Notes: a model not told the origin generated them from the letters alone. Positions 1 through 8,652 are shown, numbered from the stretch's first letter. The stretch is 64,000 nt of DNA from Pseudodesulfovibrio tunisiensis (GCF_022809775.1 NZ_CP094380.1:1971001-2035000); one strand, 5' to 3'. Numbers and translations are program-made.

Positions 1-471
1 CAGAAAAACCGCATTGTAGATGGACTGCACCGAGGTCAGATACCGAGCGCAGTAATTGTTCACGGTGCCGTCCCGATCCGAAACAAGACAGTTGAGGTCC
101 AGACCGTCCAGCATCGCCTGCCCCTGAGCCACGTAATCCCGGAATCCGGGATGCAAGTCTGCCAGATGATCGAGAAAGGCCTGCTCTCCCTGTTCAAGGT
201 AGATGAGATCCTTTTTCATTTCGTTGATTTCATAGGCCATATCCAGAGCTATCTTCCGTTCCCGATCAAGGGCGAGTTCCTTGCGTCCCTCCAGTTCGGG
301 CACATCCTCCAGACTGGCAAGGGCATTCTTCAGGGATTGGGCGGCATCGTCCCGGGCCTGACGGCCGTCCAGAATCCGACTCACGGCATCGTGACGCACT
401 TCGCGCGTCGCGCCCATGAGCGCATAAAAATCCTTGAGCGTTTTCAATTCGACCCGTTCCACCTGAGCCAT
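1..471 (-). CDS. HAD-like / trehalose-phosphatase-like protein, 3' part outside the window
   Basis: This reading frame starts at an ATG ending at 471, behind a GGAGG sequence, and is still open at the window edge, so only about 157 N-terminal residues are visible. The first 110 residues are helical and charged, with no recognised fold. Near residues 130-140 there is SDRDGTVNNYC. The DxDGT signature is motif I of HAD-superfamily phosphatases, and this version resembles the phosphatase half of trehalose-6-phosphate enzymes. The assignment rests on that one motif and is tentative. The gene lies 44 bp downstream of the DUF4139 gene on the same strand and may share its transcript. Confidence 0.5.
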   Translation of the reverse strand, partial: MAQVERVELKTLKDFYALMGATREVRHDAVSRILDGRQARDDAAQSLKNALASLEDVPELEGRKELALDRERKIALDMAYEINEMKKDLIYLEQGEQAFLDHLADLHPGFRDYVAQGQAMLDGLDLNCLVSDRDGTVNNYCARYLTSVQSIYNAVFL

Positions 472-515
472 GACGCCTCCTTGGTGCGCACCCGCCGGAT
501 TTGCCGGCCGCGCAC

Positions 516-1907
516 TTAATGACGAATTGTCGCGGTATACGTAACTTCAACCTGCCCACCCCGATCAGAGGGCGGAACATTCACCACGAATTCCGCAGTG
601 GCCGCGTCCATCTTGCGGAACTCCATGCTGGACTTCGTGATTTCCCAGTCCATTCCGAGCCGTTCGCGCAGCAGAACCGTCTTTTCCGAATCACTTCCGT
701 TGCGCAGCACGATCTTCCAGGCCACGGCGTACTCGTTTTTCGCCACCTTGGAAAAGGAGGTCTGCACCCGGCGCACGTCCAGATCGAACGCCTCGCCCAG
801 CGCAAGATTCACCCTGGCCTGACTCGCGACATGGGGCACGCGGGATTCACCAGCCAACACGCGGACCCCGTCGTCCGTCGCATCGTACACCCGGACGATC
901 CCGGCAGGCAGGGGAATGCCCAGCCCGTTCCGCTTGATGTTGTCGAAAGCCAGATTCATGCGCACCGGCTCGCGGATTTCCCCGGAATTCCGACCCATGC
1001 CGTTCCAGACCGCCACGTATTCACGCTCCGGATTCAGCAGGGATGCGGAAAACAGGCTTATCTGCTTCACGCCTCGCGCGGGGATGGAGACCGGACGGTC
1101 CACGGAATACATGTGATATCCGGACACGGCCTGTTCCGCCACGTCCGGAGCCGGGGCAGCCTCGGCGTTCATGGCCATGGCCGCCTTGAACATGCGCTGC
1201 CCTCCGCCCTGCCGCTGCACATCTCCGGCAATCAGGCGAAGATGCGCGCCCTTGAATGCAGAGCCGGAATCGTTGCGCACGGACGCACGGCATTCCAGCC
1301 GTCCGCCGTTGCCCTTTTCATCAAGCAGAAGAGCGTATTCCGCATTCCAATCCAATCCGCCCAGAAAATACGACACATCCACGGGACGCACCTTGGCACC
1401 CCGATTGTCCACGGTCATGGCCAACTCCGGGGTGGCCTGCAGCTCTTCGGGCTGGTCCGGAAAAATCAGGGCCTCGTGCCTGCCCACGTAAATCCTGTCC
1501 TTGATGCGGAACACCGGCCCTCCCGGTCCGGCCGAAAGCAGTGTGGCCTTGCGCGTCACCCTGCCGTCGGCATCCCCGGGATCAGGCAGAATCACGGAAA
1601 TCTCCCGCCCCACATATGCCTTGAGCAGAGCTTCCGGGGAAATCGGATTCCAACGGTATTCCATGTCCAGAACCGAAAGGTCGCGCCCGGAAATCAGCAC
1701 CGAATCCGGATCGATCCCCCGGGGCATTCCGGGTATCACGACTTCGCCGACACCCCGGGCCATTTTCAGGGTTCTGACCTCGTGCACAAGAGCCCGGCCT
1801 CCGTTGTAGACGGTCAGAGAGGCCCCGGAATCCGAGGCAAAAGCGGGAAAACATGTGCCACACAGGATCAATACAAGAAAAAGAACATGAGATTTCAAGA
1901 AGTTCAT
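516..1907 (-). CDS. Secreted DUF4139 domain protein
   Basis: The 463-residue product begins with a Sec signal peptide (hydrophobic core about residues 6-22, ending AFA-SDSG), so it should be periplasmic or outer-membrane associated. The rest matches the DUF4139 (mucoidy-inhibitor-like) layout: N-terminal beta-rich segments, then a C-terminal half with the SYFLGGLDWNAEY block and the terminal beta-sandwich characteristic of the family. No enzymatic function is established for the family. A promoter-like TTGCAA-N17-TACTAT lies upstream at 1968-1996. The gene probably leads a two-gene unit with the truncated HAD-like gene. Confidence 0.75.
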   Translation of the reverse strand: MNFLKSHVLFLVLILCGTCFPAFASDSGASLTVYNGGRALVHEVRTLKMARGVGEVVIPGMPRGIDPDSVLISGRDLSVLDMEYRWNPISPEALLKAYVGREISVILPDPGDADGRVTRKATLLSAGPGGPVFRIKDRIYVGRHEALIFPDQPEELQATPELAMTVDNRGAKVRPVDVSYFLGGLDWNAEYALLLDEKGNGGRLECRASVRNDSGSAFKGAHLRLIAGDVQRQGGGQRMFKAAMAMNAEAAPAPDVAEQAVSGYHMYSVDRPVSIPARGVKQISLFSASLLNPEREYVAVWNGMGRNSGEIREPVRMNLAFDNIKRNGLGIPLPAGIVRVYDATDDGVRVLAGESRVPHVASQARVNLALGEAFDLDVRRVQTSFSKVAKNEYAVAWKIVLRNGSDSEKTVLLRERLGMDWEITKSSMEFRKMDAATAEFVVNVPPSDRGGQVEVTYTATIRH

Positions 1908-1967
1908 CGAGCCTCCAGAGCATATTGCCCGGCTTCGCCCGGGCGAGGAAGATTTCTACTATTTACC

Positions 1968-1996
1968 ATAGTACAATTTCGCGTATCGATTTGCAA
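1968..1996 (-). promoter_or_regulatory. Candidate sigma-70 promoter of the DUF4139 gene
   Basis: On the minus strand the sequence reads TTGCAA, a 17-nt spacer, then TACTAT, about 60 bp upstream of the DUF4139 start. A small GC hairpin (GCCCGG/CCGGGC) lies in the leader near 1927-1945. Confidence 0.5.
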
Positions 1997-2084
1997 AAGA
2001 TTCACCTACAATATCACACGAAAAAACAGGATGCAGGGACACCCTGCTCCGCAGTGCATTTCCGCCCCTTTCCAAAAAACGAAG

Positions 2085-2116
2085 CGGACCGCTGTTCGCG
2101 AGAGAACAGCGGTCCG
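2085..2116 (-). terminator. Intrinsic terminator after the zinc-knuckle gene
   Basis: A perfect 13-bp stem (CGGACCGCTGTTC with its complement) closes a 6-nt loop. On the minus strand it is followed within five bases by a six-T run. It lies about 75 bp beyond the stop of the 2191-2352 gene. Confidence 0.8.
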
Positions 2117-2190
2117 GCTCAACAGGGAAGGCAGGGTTGGACCCCCGGGGATTGCGGGGCCTGCCGATCAGAGGCTTGTCAGGGACAGGA

Positions 2191-2352
2191 CTACCTCAGA
2201 AAATGTATGCTCAGATGCCTGCCGCAGCACGGGCAGACCTTGATGGGGTCCCCATGGCCCTGAGCCATGATCAACGCTTCCCAGGGAACGAACCCGGTCA
2301 GATCGTACACAACCTGAAGCCGCTGCCCGCATGTGCAAAACCGTTCCTGCAT
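2191..2352 (-). CDS. 53-aa zinc-knuckle protein
   Basis: This short frame encodes 53 residues. It has FCTCG at residues 5-9 and CPCCG at 40-44, two cysteine pairs spaced as in a small zinc ribbon. The start is supported by a GGAGGG ribosome-binding site about 7 nt upstream. The frame is bracketed by a TTGACA-containing promoter candidate (2418-2446) and a strong minus-strand terminator (2085-2116). That complete transcription unit makes a real gene likely despite the length. The function is unknown; such mini-proteins may act as metal-binding or nucleic-acid-binding adaptors. Confidence 0.7.
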   Translation of the reverse strand: MQERFCTCGQRLQVVYDLTGFVPWEALIMAQGHGDPIKVCPCCGRHLSIHFLR

Positions 2353-2417
2353 GTGTTCACCCTCCTCGAATATCGCCCCGCAAGGGGTTGATCCTTGTTT
2401 TGTCTTGTTGAAATCTT

Positions 2418-2446
2418 TTCTAAACGTTCTCCGCGCTTTTTGTCAA
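2418..2446 (-). promoter_or_regulatory. Candidate promoter of the 53-aa gene
   Basis: The minus strand has a consensus -35 TTGACA, a 17-nt spacer and a weak -10 TTAGAA, about 65 bp before the start codon. Confidence 0.45.
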
Positions 2447-2511
2447 CTAAAAATCTACATTTTGTTTCAAGAATTAACCATCGGACAACACGAGAAGTTG
2501 ACATCATGAAC

Positions 2512-2542
2512 AAAAAAAGCCGGGGCGGACATCCGCCCCGGC
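2512..2542 (-). terminator. Intrinsic terminator of the S24 repressor gene
   Basis: An 11-bp perfect GC-rich stem (GCCGGGGCGGA) with a 2-nt apparent loop is followed on the minus strand by seven Ts. It sits 37 bp after the repressor stop codon. Confidence 0.85.
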
Positions 2543-2578
2543 CCATGCCGGATTCGCTCGAAAAAAGGAAAACAGCCT

Positions 2579-3244
2579 CTAGCGGTACTCCCGGGACACC
2601 CAGAGGACCTTGCCGATGACGCGCACGTTGCAGAGCTCATCACCGGAAAGATGGATCGGTGAATAGTCGGTGTTGTCGCTACGCAGAACCAGAGTGCCGG
2701 GAAGCCGCTCCACGCGCTTGACCATGACCGTATCCTCCACGCCCACGGCATAGATGCCGCCGGACAGCACCTCGATCCGGGACTGGTCGATGAGGACCAT
2801 GTCGCCTTCCTTGATCTCGGGTTCCATGCTGTTGCCCACCACTTCCATGAGCACCATGTTCGCGGGATTGCCGCGCATGTTCAGCCAGTCCGAACGAAAG
2901 GAATAGTACCCTTCCACCCGGCCGCGCGTTTCAAAGGACCCGCCCCCGGCGCTGAGCCGGGCGCGCACCTTGGGCACACGCATGAACTCCGCGCCCGTGG
3001 TTTCCATGTCCGCAGTGGCGGCCTCGGCCCGAGGAAACCCCGCGCCGGTCTCCAGCCACAGCGGATTCAGCCCGAAGCGTGCGGAAAGGTCCAGTATCCA
3101 CCGCGGCGGAACCGTGCCCTTGCGTTTGGCCAGCGACACGGCTGCACGCCCCAGGTCCAGTTCCCGGGCCAGTTGCGACTGGTTGGTAATCTCGGTCTCC
3201 TGCTGGAGCCGCTTGAAAAAATGCTCGAATCCGGTTTTGCTCAT
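2579..3244 (-). CDS. LexA/CI-type transcriptional repressor (HTH + S24 peptidase)
   Basis: The product has 221 residues. Residues 1-65 form a CI/XRE-like helix-turn-helix (QSQLARELDLGRAAVS). Residues 90-215 form an S24 signal-peptidase-like domain with the catalytic pair Ser139 (GNSMEP) and Lys176 (VMVKRVER). A possible self-cleavage bond is Ala99-Gly100 in RLSAGGG. Proteins of this class repress DNA-damage or prophage promoters and cleave themselves when RecA filaments form. The gene stands alone with its own terminator, no phage genes are nearby, and an imperfect palindrome covers its promoter, which suggests autorepression. A chromosomal stress regulator or a prophage relic would both fit. 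Confidence 0.85.
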   Translation of the reverse strand: MSKTGFEHFFKRLQQETEITNQSQLARELDLGRAAVSLAKRKGTVPPRWILDLSARFGLNPLWLETGAGFPRAEAATADMETTGAEFMRVPKVRARLSAGGGSFETRGRVEGYYSFRSDWLNMRGNPANMVLMEVVGNSMEPEIKEGDMVLIDQSRIEVLSGGIYAVGVEDTVMVKRVERLPGTLVLRSDNTDYSPIHLSGDELCNVRVIGKVLWVSREYR

Positions 3245-3282
3245 CCGTCACGCCCTGATTGACAATTCGTTGCTCGTTCTTG

Positions 3283-3309
3283 CTATCGTTTATTTCAATT
3301 AAACAATAG
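3283..3309. promoter_or_regulatory. Palindromic operator upstream of the S24 repressor
   Basis: Two inverted 10-mers, CTATCGTTTA and TAAACAATAG, match at nine of ten pairs around a 7-nt AT-rich centre. The dyad lies about 40 bp upstream of the repressor start, just inside a TTGACT element on the minus strand. That is the position expected for an autoregulatory operator. Confidence 0.6.
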
Positions 3310-3363
3310 AGTCAAGAGATGGTTTGAAAAGGTGAATCAATGGAATGAAAGGGGAGGGGAAAA

Positions 3364-3919
3364 ACGGCGCGGCTACGCGCCCTGAAGAGATGGGGCTGTA
3401 CCAGTTTGGTTATCCGTGCCGGGCGAAGCAATTCGCCGTACACGCCTTACGAGCTTTTAAGGGGATGTTTCGCCCCCCCCGGCGACCTACTTTTGTTTCA
3501 AGGCGAACAAAAGTAGGCAAAAAACGCCTTTTATCGACCGCCCCGGCCGTGCGCGTTTCCTACTTGATCAAGGCAGGTCTGCCGTGCGTTCGCCGCAAAA
3601 CCGGAAGCCTTGATCAAAGGGAAACGGTGGAAGGTTGGCTAGGCCGAGGGAGCTCGTCACGCCCGGAACAGTGTTCCTTACTTAGACCGGATTTCGGCTC
3701 GCAAGGGCTTGGAACCAGTCGAAGCGACCGAAGCCGGGGCGATGCGGTTTTCGCAGAAAACGTCGCAATCGCCCGGCGAGAGGTCGCTACTGGTTCCTGC
3801 CCGAGAGAGTCGGGAGCACAGTGCAAAGGGGTTTTTTTCGTTTATTTTTTTGCCCCAACAAAAAAATGAACTCGCCCGGGAAGGGCGAAATCCCTACCTT
3901 GCAGGATGGCACGGCGAAG
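3364..3919. repeat. Structured tandem repeat, copy 1 (about 556 bp)
   Basis: This is the first of two near-identical direct copies between the repressor and rnr. It contains a 12-bp hairpin (3486-3497 with 3506-3517) around a TCAAGGCG loop, inverted arms TTGATCAAGGC/GCCTTGATCAA (3564-3574, 3607-3617), and a long stem 3711-3729/3782-3797 enclosing another hairpin (3737-3774). It also has a CCCGA/TCGGG hairpin (3800-3814) and an AT-rich inverted module near 3838-3885. Open frames here are not convincing genes. It looks like a structured RNA or a non-autonomous repeat element. Confidence 0.75.
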
Positions 3920-4497
3920 ACGGCGCGGCTACGCGCCTTGAAGAGATGGGGTTGTACCAGCTCGGTTACCCGGGCCGGGCGAAGCAATTCGCCGTAAACT
4001 GCGCGCCAGCTTGTTCAGTGAAGATTTCGCCCTTCTCGGGCGAGTTCCTTTTATATCAAGGCGGATAAAAGGAACTAAAAGCCGCGCTTTTGGGGCCGCC
4101 CCAGCCGTGCGCGTTTCCTACTTGATCAAGGCAGGTCTGCCGTGCGTTCGCCGCAAAACCGGAAGCCTTGATCAAAGGGAAACGGTGGGAGGTTGGTTGG
4201 GCCGGGGGAGCTTGGTAGAGCCGAGGCGACCTCTCTCGCCCGGAACAGTGTTCCTTACTTAGACCGAATTTCGACTCGCGAGGGCTTGGAACCAGTCGAA
4301 GCGACCGAAGCCAGGGCGATGCGGTTTCCGCAGGAAACGTCGCAATCGCCCGGTGAGAGGTCGCTACTGGTTCCTGCCCGAGAGAGTCGGGAGCACAGTG
4401 CAAAGGGGCTTTTTTTCGTTTATTTTTTTGCCCCAACAAAAAAATGAACTCGCCCGGAAAGGGCGAAAACCTCACCTTGCAGGATGGCACGGCGAAG
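3920..4497. repeat. Structured tandem repeat, copy 2 (about 578 bp)
   Basis: This copy follows copy 1 directly and matches it over most of its length. Where the copies differ inside stems, pairing is kept. The first hairpin is AGTTCCTTTTAT/ATAAAAGGAACT here (4043-4054, 4065-4076) in place of CCTACTTTTGTT/AACAAAAGTAGG, with the same core loop. The later hairpin reads GTTTCC-gca-GGAAAC (4324-4338) in place of GTTTTC-gca-GAAAAC. Confidence 0.75.
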
Positions 4498-4550
4498 ACG
4501 GCGCGGCGACGCGCCTTGAAGAGATGGGGCCATGCCCAACAATTCACCAC
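4498..4550. repeat. Third, truncated repeat copy
   Basis: Only the first 35-40 bases of the unit are present (ACGGCGCGGCGACGCGCC through the GAAGAGATGGGG block). The match then stops just before the end of rnr. The remnant suggests duplication by unequal exchange. Confidence 0.65.
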
Positions 4551-4556
4551 CGGCAG

Positions 4557-6737
4557 CTACATCAAATCCTTGTAATCCTGAGAAGCAGCCACAACCGAAC
4601 GCAGGGTGAAATTGAGTTCCAACCTATCAAGGTTGACTTCCTCAAGCACGACCTCCACGGTCTGGCCCAATCGAAAGGCGCGGCCCGTGCGTTCGCCCAC
4701 GATCATTTCACGATGCGGCCAGTAGGCATAGTAGTCGTCCTCCAGCGAGGACAGGCGGACCATGCCTTCGGCCAACACATCGGTCAGCTCCACGCGGAAA
4801 CCGAAATCCATGAGTTGGGAAACGACGGCATTGAAGGTCTCGCCCTGACGGTCGCGCATGAACAGGGCCGTGAGCCGCTTGATGGTCTCGCGCTCCGCAT
4901 CCATGGCCACACGCTCGCGGCCGCTGATGTGATTGGCCACGTTGAACAGCTTCTTGCGGCCCGGGACCGGATGACTTCCCGGGTCCAGCGCGGCCTTGAC
5001 CAGCCGATGCACCACAAGGTCGGCGTAGCGGCGAATGGGCGAGGTGAAATGGCAGTAGTCCTCGGAAGCCAGACCGAAATGTCCATCATTTTCAGGAGAA
5101 TACTTGGCCTGCTTCATGGACCGGATCATGAGCCGATGCACGAGGAATTCCTTGTCCGTACCCGCAACCTGCGCATTGAGTTCCTGCAACACCTTGGGCG
5201 TGAATTCCTTGGGCATGGCAATGGTCGGGTCGGAAAGCGAGAGCAGCCGAAACAGCCGGGCCAGTTTTTCCTCATCCGGCTCCGGATGAATGCGGTACAT
5301 GCAGGGCAGCCCCTTTTCCCCGAGAAACCGGGCAACGGCCTCGTTGGCCGCAATCATGAACTCCTCGATCATCTGGTGCCCGAAATGCCGGGTTCTGGGC
5401 CGGATGTCCACGGTCTCGCCATCAACATTGAACAGGATTTCCGGCTCGGGAATATCAAAATCCAGACTGCCCCGAGCATGGCGCAACCGATTCATCTTCC
5501 GGGCCAATTCCTCGGCCAGTTCGAGCATGGGCAGGACATGGGCCACATTCTCCCGTTCCTGCGGCTCCCGGTCCAGCACGGCGCGCTTGACCTGACCATA
5601 GGTCAGCCGCGCATGGCTGCGGATCACGGCCGGCAATACGGTGGCCGACTCGACAATGCCGTTGGCGAGCGTATTCATGCACACCACCATGGCCAGCCGG
5701 GGCACATCCGGATTCAGGCTGCACAACCCGTTGGACAGACGCTCCGGAAACATGGGTTCCACGGACTGGGGGAAATAGTAGGAATTTCCGCGCTCCAGGG
5801 CTTCCCGATCCAGCGGCGTGCCCTCGCCCACGTAATGGCTCACGTCCGCAATGGCCACCCAAAGGCGATAGCCCTTTCCGTGCCGCTCCACCATGACCGC
5901 ATCATCGAAATCGCGGGCGCTCGCACCGTCAATGGTCACGAATGGCAGGGATTGCAAGTCCTTACGCGAATCCATGTCCTTTTTTATCGGGACTTCGGGC
6001 AGAGCCTCGGCCTGCGTGCGGGAGCCGGACGGGAACCGGGTACGAATGCCGTGGTTGGACTTGACCAATGCTTCCTGAACCGGAACATCGGTCTCGCGTC
6101 CAAGTCGGCTGGTGATGCGGCCCTCCCACATGCCGGGATCAAGCTGATCCCCGGGCTCGCACAGGGCGATGTCTCCGCGTTGCAACTCGATGGACTCGTC
6201 GGCCAATGTGCAGATGATGCCGAATCCGAGGTGCGGGTCGGACGGACGGCAGGCCCACTCCCCGCCGCTGATCTGCTTGTACACGCGCACGGGCAGGGTC
6301 TTGCGTCCGCGTTCCAGAATGCGGACGATGCGGCCTTCGTGATTTCGCGCTCCATGCCCTTCGCGAACAATGGAGGCAACAACCTTGTCGCCATGCCATG
6401 CCCCGCCAAGATCGCGCTGGCTGATGAAAATATCCTTGCGCCGTGCGTCTTCGGGAACCACGAACCCGAAACCGCCACGCTGCACTTCCAGCCGTCCGGT
6501 CACGCAGCGCATGGCTCCGGCCAGACCATAGGCGCGACGAATGCGAATCAGGGTGCCGCGCCGGACCAGATCGTCCAGCAGACCGCGCAACACCTTCTTG
6601 TCCCGCTTGGGCAACCGCAACTGGCGGATGACCTCGGCCCGGGACAGGGGTTTCCTGACGCTCTTGAACAGCTTGAGCAGTTCAGCCTCGTTCAGGGCAA
6701 AAGGCCGATCCTCCGGCCGTTTCCAATTCTTAGCCAT
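4557..6737 (-). CDS. rnr: Ribonuclease R
   Basis: The 726-residue product is a 3'-5' exoribonuclease of the RNase II/R family. It degrades structured RNA and takes part in RNA quality control in the cytoplasm. It has an N-terminal helix-turn-helix-like region, cold-shock domains, the RNB catalytic core with ARDFDDAVMVE, where the clustered Asp residues bind metal, and a C-terminal S1 domain. Length is normal for RNase R. Its start overlaps the 3' end of lpxK by 8 bp, so the two are probably translationally coupled. The downstream flank is the structured repeat block, so its transcript may run into that DNA. Confidence 0.95.
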   Translation of the reverse strand: MAKNWKRPEDRPFALNEAELLKLFKSVRKPLSRAEVIRQLRLPKRDKKVLRGLLDDLVRRGTLIRIRRAYGLAGAMRCVTGRLEVQRGGFGFVVPEDARRKDIFISQRDLGGAWHGDKVVASIVREGHGARNHEGRIVRILERGRKTLPVRVYKQISGGEWACRPSDPHLGFGIICTLADESIELQRGDIALCEPGDQLDPGMWEGRITSRLGRETDVPVQEALVKSNHGIRTRFPSGSRTQAEALPEVPIKKDMDSRKDLQSLPFVTIDGASARDFDDAVMVERHGKGYRLWVAIADVSHYVGEGTPLDREALERGNSYYFPQSVEPMFPERLSNGLCSLNPDVPRLAMVVCMNTLANGIVESATVLPAVIRSHARLTYGQVKRAVLDREPQERENVAHVLPMLELAEELARKMNRLRHARGSLDFDIPEPEILFNVDGETVDIRPRTRHFGHQMIEEFMIAANEAVARFLGEKGLPCMYRIHPEPDEEKLARLFRLLSLSDPTIAMPKEFTPKVLQELNAQVAGTDKEFLVHRLMIRSMKQAKYSPENDGHFGLASEDYCHFTSPIRRYADLVVHRLVKAALDPGSHPVPGRKKLFNVANHISGRERVAMDAERETIKRLTALFMRDRQGETFNAVVSQLMDFGFRVELTDVLAEGMVRLSSLEDDYYAYWPHREMIVGERTGRAFRLGQTVEVVLEEVNLDRLELNFTLRSVVAASQDYKDLM

Positions 6738-7875
6738 TCAGGTCTCCGTCCGAACCGTTTTCCGAATCGGACTGTTCGCGCTCCCAGGCGAGATTGTCCT
6801 CGCGGCGCAGTTCAAAGGCCTTGTACCGACGATTCCACCACGTGTCGAAAGGCGTGTCCCGCACGAACGCGGACGGGCCGAACGCCAGTTGCAGGTCGAA
6901 TTTCCAGAATTCCTCGGAACACATGGGACCGAGCTTGACCGCATCCTTGGGTGTGCACAGCACGGCCTCGCACCCGAGCCTGCGTGCGGTCACCTGCATG
7001 TCGAGCACGTCGTTCTTGGTAAAGGCGTGATGATCGTCATAAACCATGTGCTTGGCCGGGCCGTAGCCGAAATAAGCCTTGGCCGTGCCCCGCACCTGAG
7101 CCGGTGCGCCCACGCCCGAAACCAGCACGTAGCCGCCCGCGCCGAAATCCTTCTGCCGGGTTCCGTCTGTCAGGTTGCGCACGCCCGTGGGTTGCAGCAT
7201 GTAGCTGAATACGGGCTTTTTCAGCCGGGTCAGCCGCTCTTCGATCAGGGGCATGAGCGAACGGAACGTGTTGGGCGATGCCTTGAGCACAAATGCGTCG
7301 GCCCGCCTGAGCGAAGATACGGGTTCCCGCCACGATCCGGCCGGGATCACCGTGTTCCAGCCTTCGGTCACATCATGCGGAGTGAGCAGAACAATGTCCA
7401 CATGCCGTTTCACTGCCATGTGCTGAAACCCGTCGTCCAGAACCACCAGACCGGGCCGGAACTGGGAAAACGCCCACCTGCCCGCGCGGCTCCGCACCGG
7501 GTCCACCACGATGCGCGCGTCCGGATGATCCTGCGCAAGCATCAGGGGTTCGTCCCCGGCCTCCTCGGCCAGAGCCCCGGGCTTGACCAGATAGGGATAG
7601 GAAACCGGCTTGGCCCGGTATCCGCGAGTCAGAAGCAGGGACGGAACGCCCTGTCTGCGCGCCCAGCCCAGAAGCCAGCCGCAAAGCGGGGTCTTGCCCG
7701 AACCGCCCCACCCCACATTGCCCACGGACACGGTCAGCGCCGGAGGTTCCCAGGTACGAAGCAGACCGCGGCCGTACAGGGCGCCGCGCATGCGCATGAC
7801 CCCGGAATACACCCACGAAAACGGGCGCAGCACCGGGGAAAAGGTCCGCTGAAGTTCTATGGCTGCCTGTGACAT
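6730..7875 (-). CDS. lpxK: Tetraacyldisaccharide 4'-kinase LpxK
   Basis: The product has 381 residues, a little longer than typical LpxK. An N-terminal hydrophobic/amphipathic segment (about 10-35) anchors it to the inner membrane. A P-loop GNVGWGGSGKTP occupies residues 52-63. The DDGFQH motif, which carries catalytic-site aspartate in LpxK, is present mid-protein. LpxK phosphorylates the 4' position of the lipid A disaccharide. The terminator of the upstream Bax-inhibitor gene lies between that gene and lpxK, and lpxK overlaps rnr by 8 bp, giving a two-gene lpxK-rnr unit. Confidence 0.95.
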   Translation of the reverse strand: MSQAAIELQRTFSPVLRPFSWVYSGVMRMRGALYGRGLLRTWEPPALTVSVGNVGWGGSGKTPLCGWLLGWARRQGVPSLLLTRGYRAKPVSYPYLVKPGALAEEAGDEPLMLAQDHPDARIVVDPVRSRAGRWAFSQFRPGLVVLDDGFQHMAVKRHVDIVLLTPHDVTEGWNTVIPAGSWREPVSSLRRADAFVLKASPNTFRSLMPLIEERLTRLKKPVFSYMLQPTGVRNLTDGTRQKDFGAGGYVLVSGVGAPAQVRGTAKAYFGYGPAKHMVYDDHHAFTKNDVLDMQVTARRLGCEAVLCTPKDAVKLGPMCSEEFWKFDLQLAFGPSAFVRDTPFDTWWNRRYKAFELRREDNLAWEREQSDSENGSDGDLNG

Positions 7876-7880
7876 GATGA

Positions 7881-7908
7881 AATAAAAAGGGAGGCCCGAA
7901 GGCCTCCC
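7881..7908 (-). terminator. Intrinsic terminator of the Bax-inhibitor-like gene
   Basis: A perfect 8-bp stem GGGAGGCC/GGCCTCCC with a tetraloop is followed by TTTTTATT on the minus strand, 9 bp after the stop codon and just before lpxK. Confidence 0.9.
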
Positions 7909-7917
7909 GATTTCGGG

Positions 7918-8652
7918 CTATCTCCGGTCGCCCATGATTCTGAGCAACATCAGGAACAGGTTGTAGAAATCAAGGTACAGGGTCAGCGCGCCCATGATCG
8001 AGGCGCGGCGGATGGCGGCATTGTCGCCGTCCGGCACCATTTCGCCCATGGTCTTGAGCCGCTGCGTGTCATACGCGGTCAGGCCCAGGAACAGGAACAC
8101 GCCGATGTAGGTAATGGCCATGGCCATGCCCGAGCTCTGGAGAAACATGTTCACCAGCGAGGCAATGATGATGCCGATCAGGCCCATGAACAGGAAGCTC
8201 CCCCAGCTGGTGAGGTCCTTCTTGGTCACGATGCCGTAGATGGACATGGCACCGAACATGCCGGCCGTGGCCAGAAACGTGGCCGCGACAGAGGCAGCAG
8301 TATAGGCCAGAAGGATCGGGGCCAGGGAAAAGCCGTTCAGGCCGCTGAACACGAAGAACAGCATGGTGGCCGTGGACGGATTCATGGTCTGGATCTTGAA
8401 GCTCATGAAGAACACGATGCCGAACGCCGCAAACAGGGCGATCATGGGCAGCATGGACGGGGCCACGGTGTTGGTGGCCGGATCAACGGTGAAAGCCAGC
8501 TGCAGCAGGGCGGGCACGTTGATGGTGGCCCAGGCAACGGCCGCAGTGAGGCCGAGACCGGCGCTCATCCATCCGTAGATGCCGCGCATGAAGGCGTTGA
8601 GGGTTTCGACACTGGCGCGCCCGGCTGGACGAGCCTGGTAGAACTGGTTCAT
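7918..8652 (-). CDS. Bax inhibitor-1 / YccA family membrane protein
   Basis: The product has 244 residues. It starts at the ATG of MNQFYQAR, behind a GGAGGAATATCC ribosome-binding site; the longer upstream frame lacks such a site. Seven hydrophobic segments span the protein, as in the BI-1/YccA/YbhL family, and the polar stretches between them are short. Bacterial members are inner-membrane proteins linked to proton-dependent calcium leak or to FtsH protease regulation, but the role here is not known. It ends with its own terminator and appears to be monocistronic. Confidence 0.9.
   Translation of the reverse strand: MNQFYQARPAGRASVETLNAFMRGIYGWMSAGLGLTAAVAWATINVPALLQLAFTVDPATNTVAPSMLPMIALFAAFGIVFFMSFKIQTMNPSTATMLFFVFSGLNGFSLAPILLAYTAASVAATFLATAGMFGAMSIYGIVTKKDLTSWGSFLFMGLIGIIIASLVNMFLQSSGMAMAITYIGVFLFLGLTAYDTQRLKTMGEMVPDGDNAAIRRASIMGALTLYLDFYNLFLMLLRIMGDRR

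Noticed and set aside
3364..4497. CRISPR array
   Set aside because: Only two long copies of 556 and 578 bp occur, with no regular short repeats or spacers.
3345..4550. Several 100-170 residue frames in the repeat block
   Set aside because: They differ in reading frame between the copies, end in hairpin arms and have no family; the hairpins explain the conservation better.
4353..6938. 861-residue plus-strand open frame
   Set aside because: Antisense to rnr and partly to the repeats; His/Gln-rich composition typical of shadow frames.
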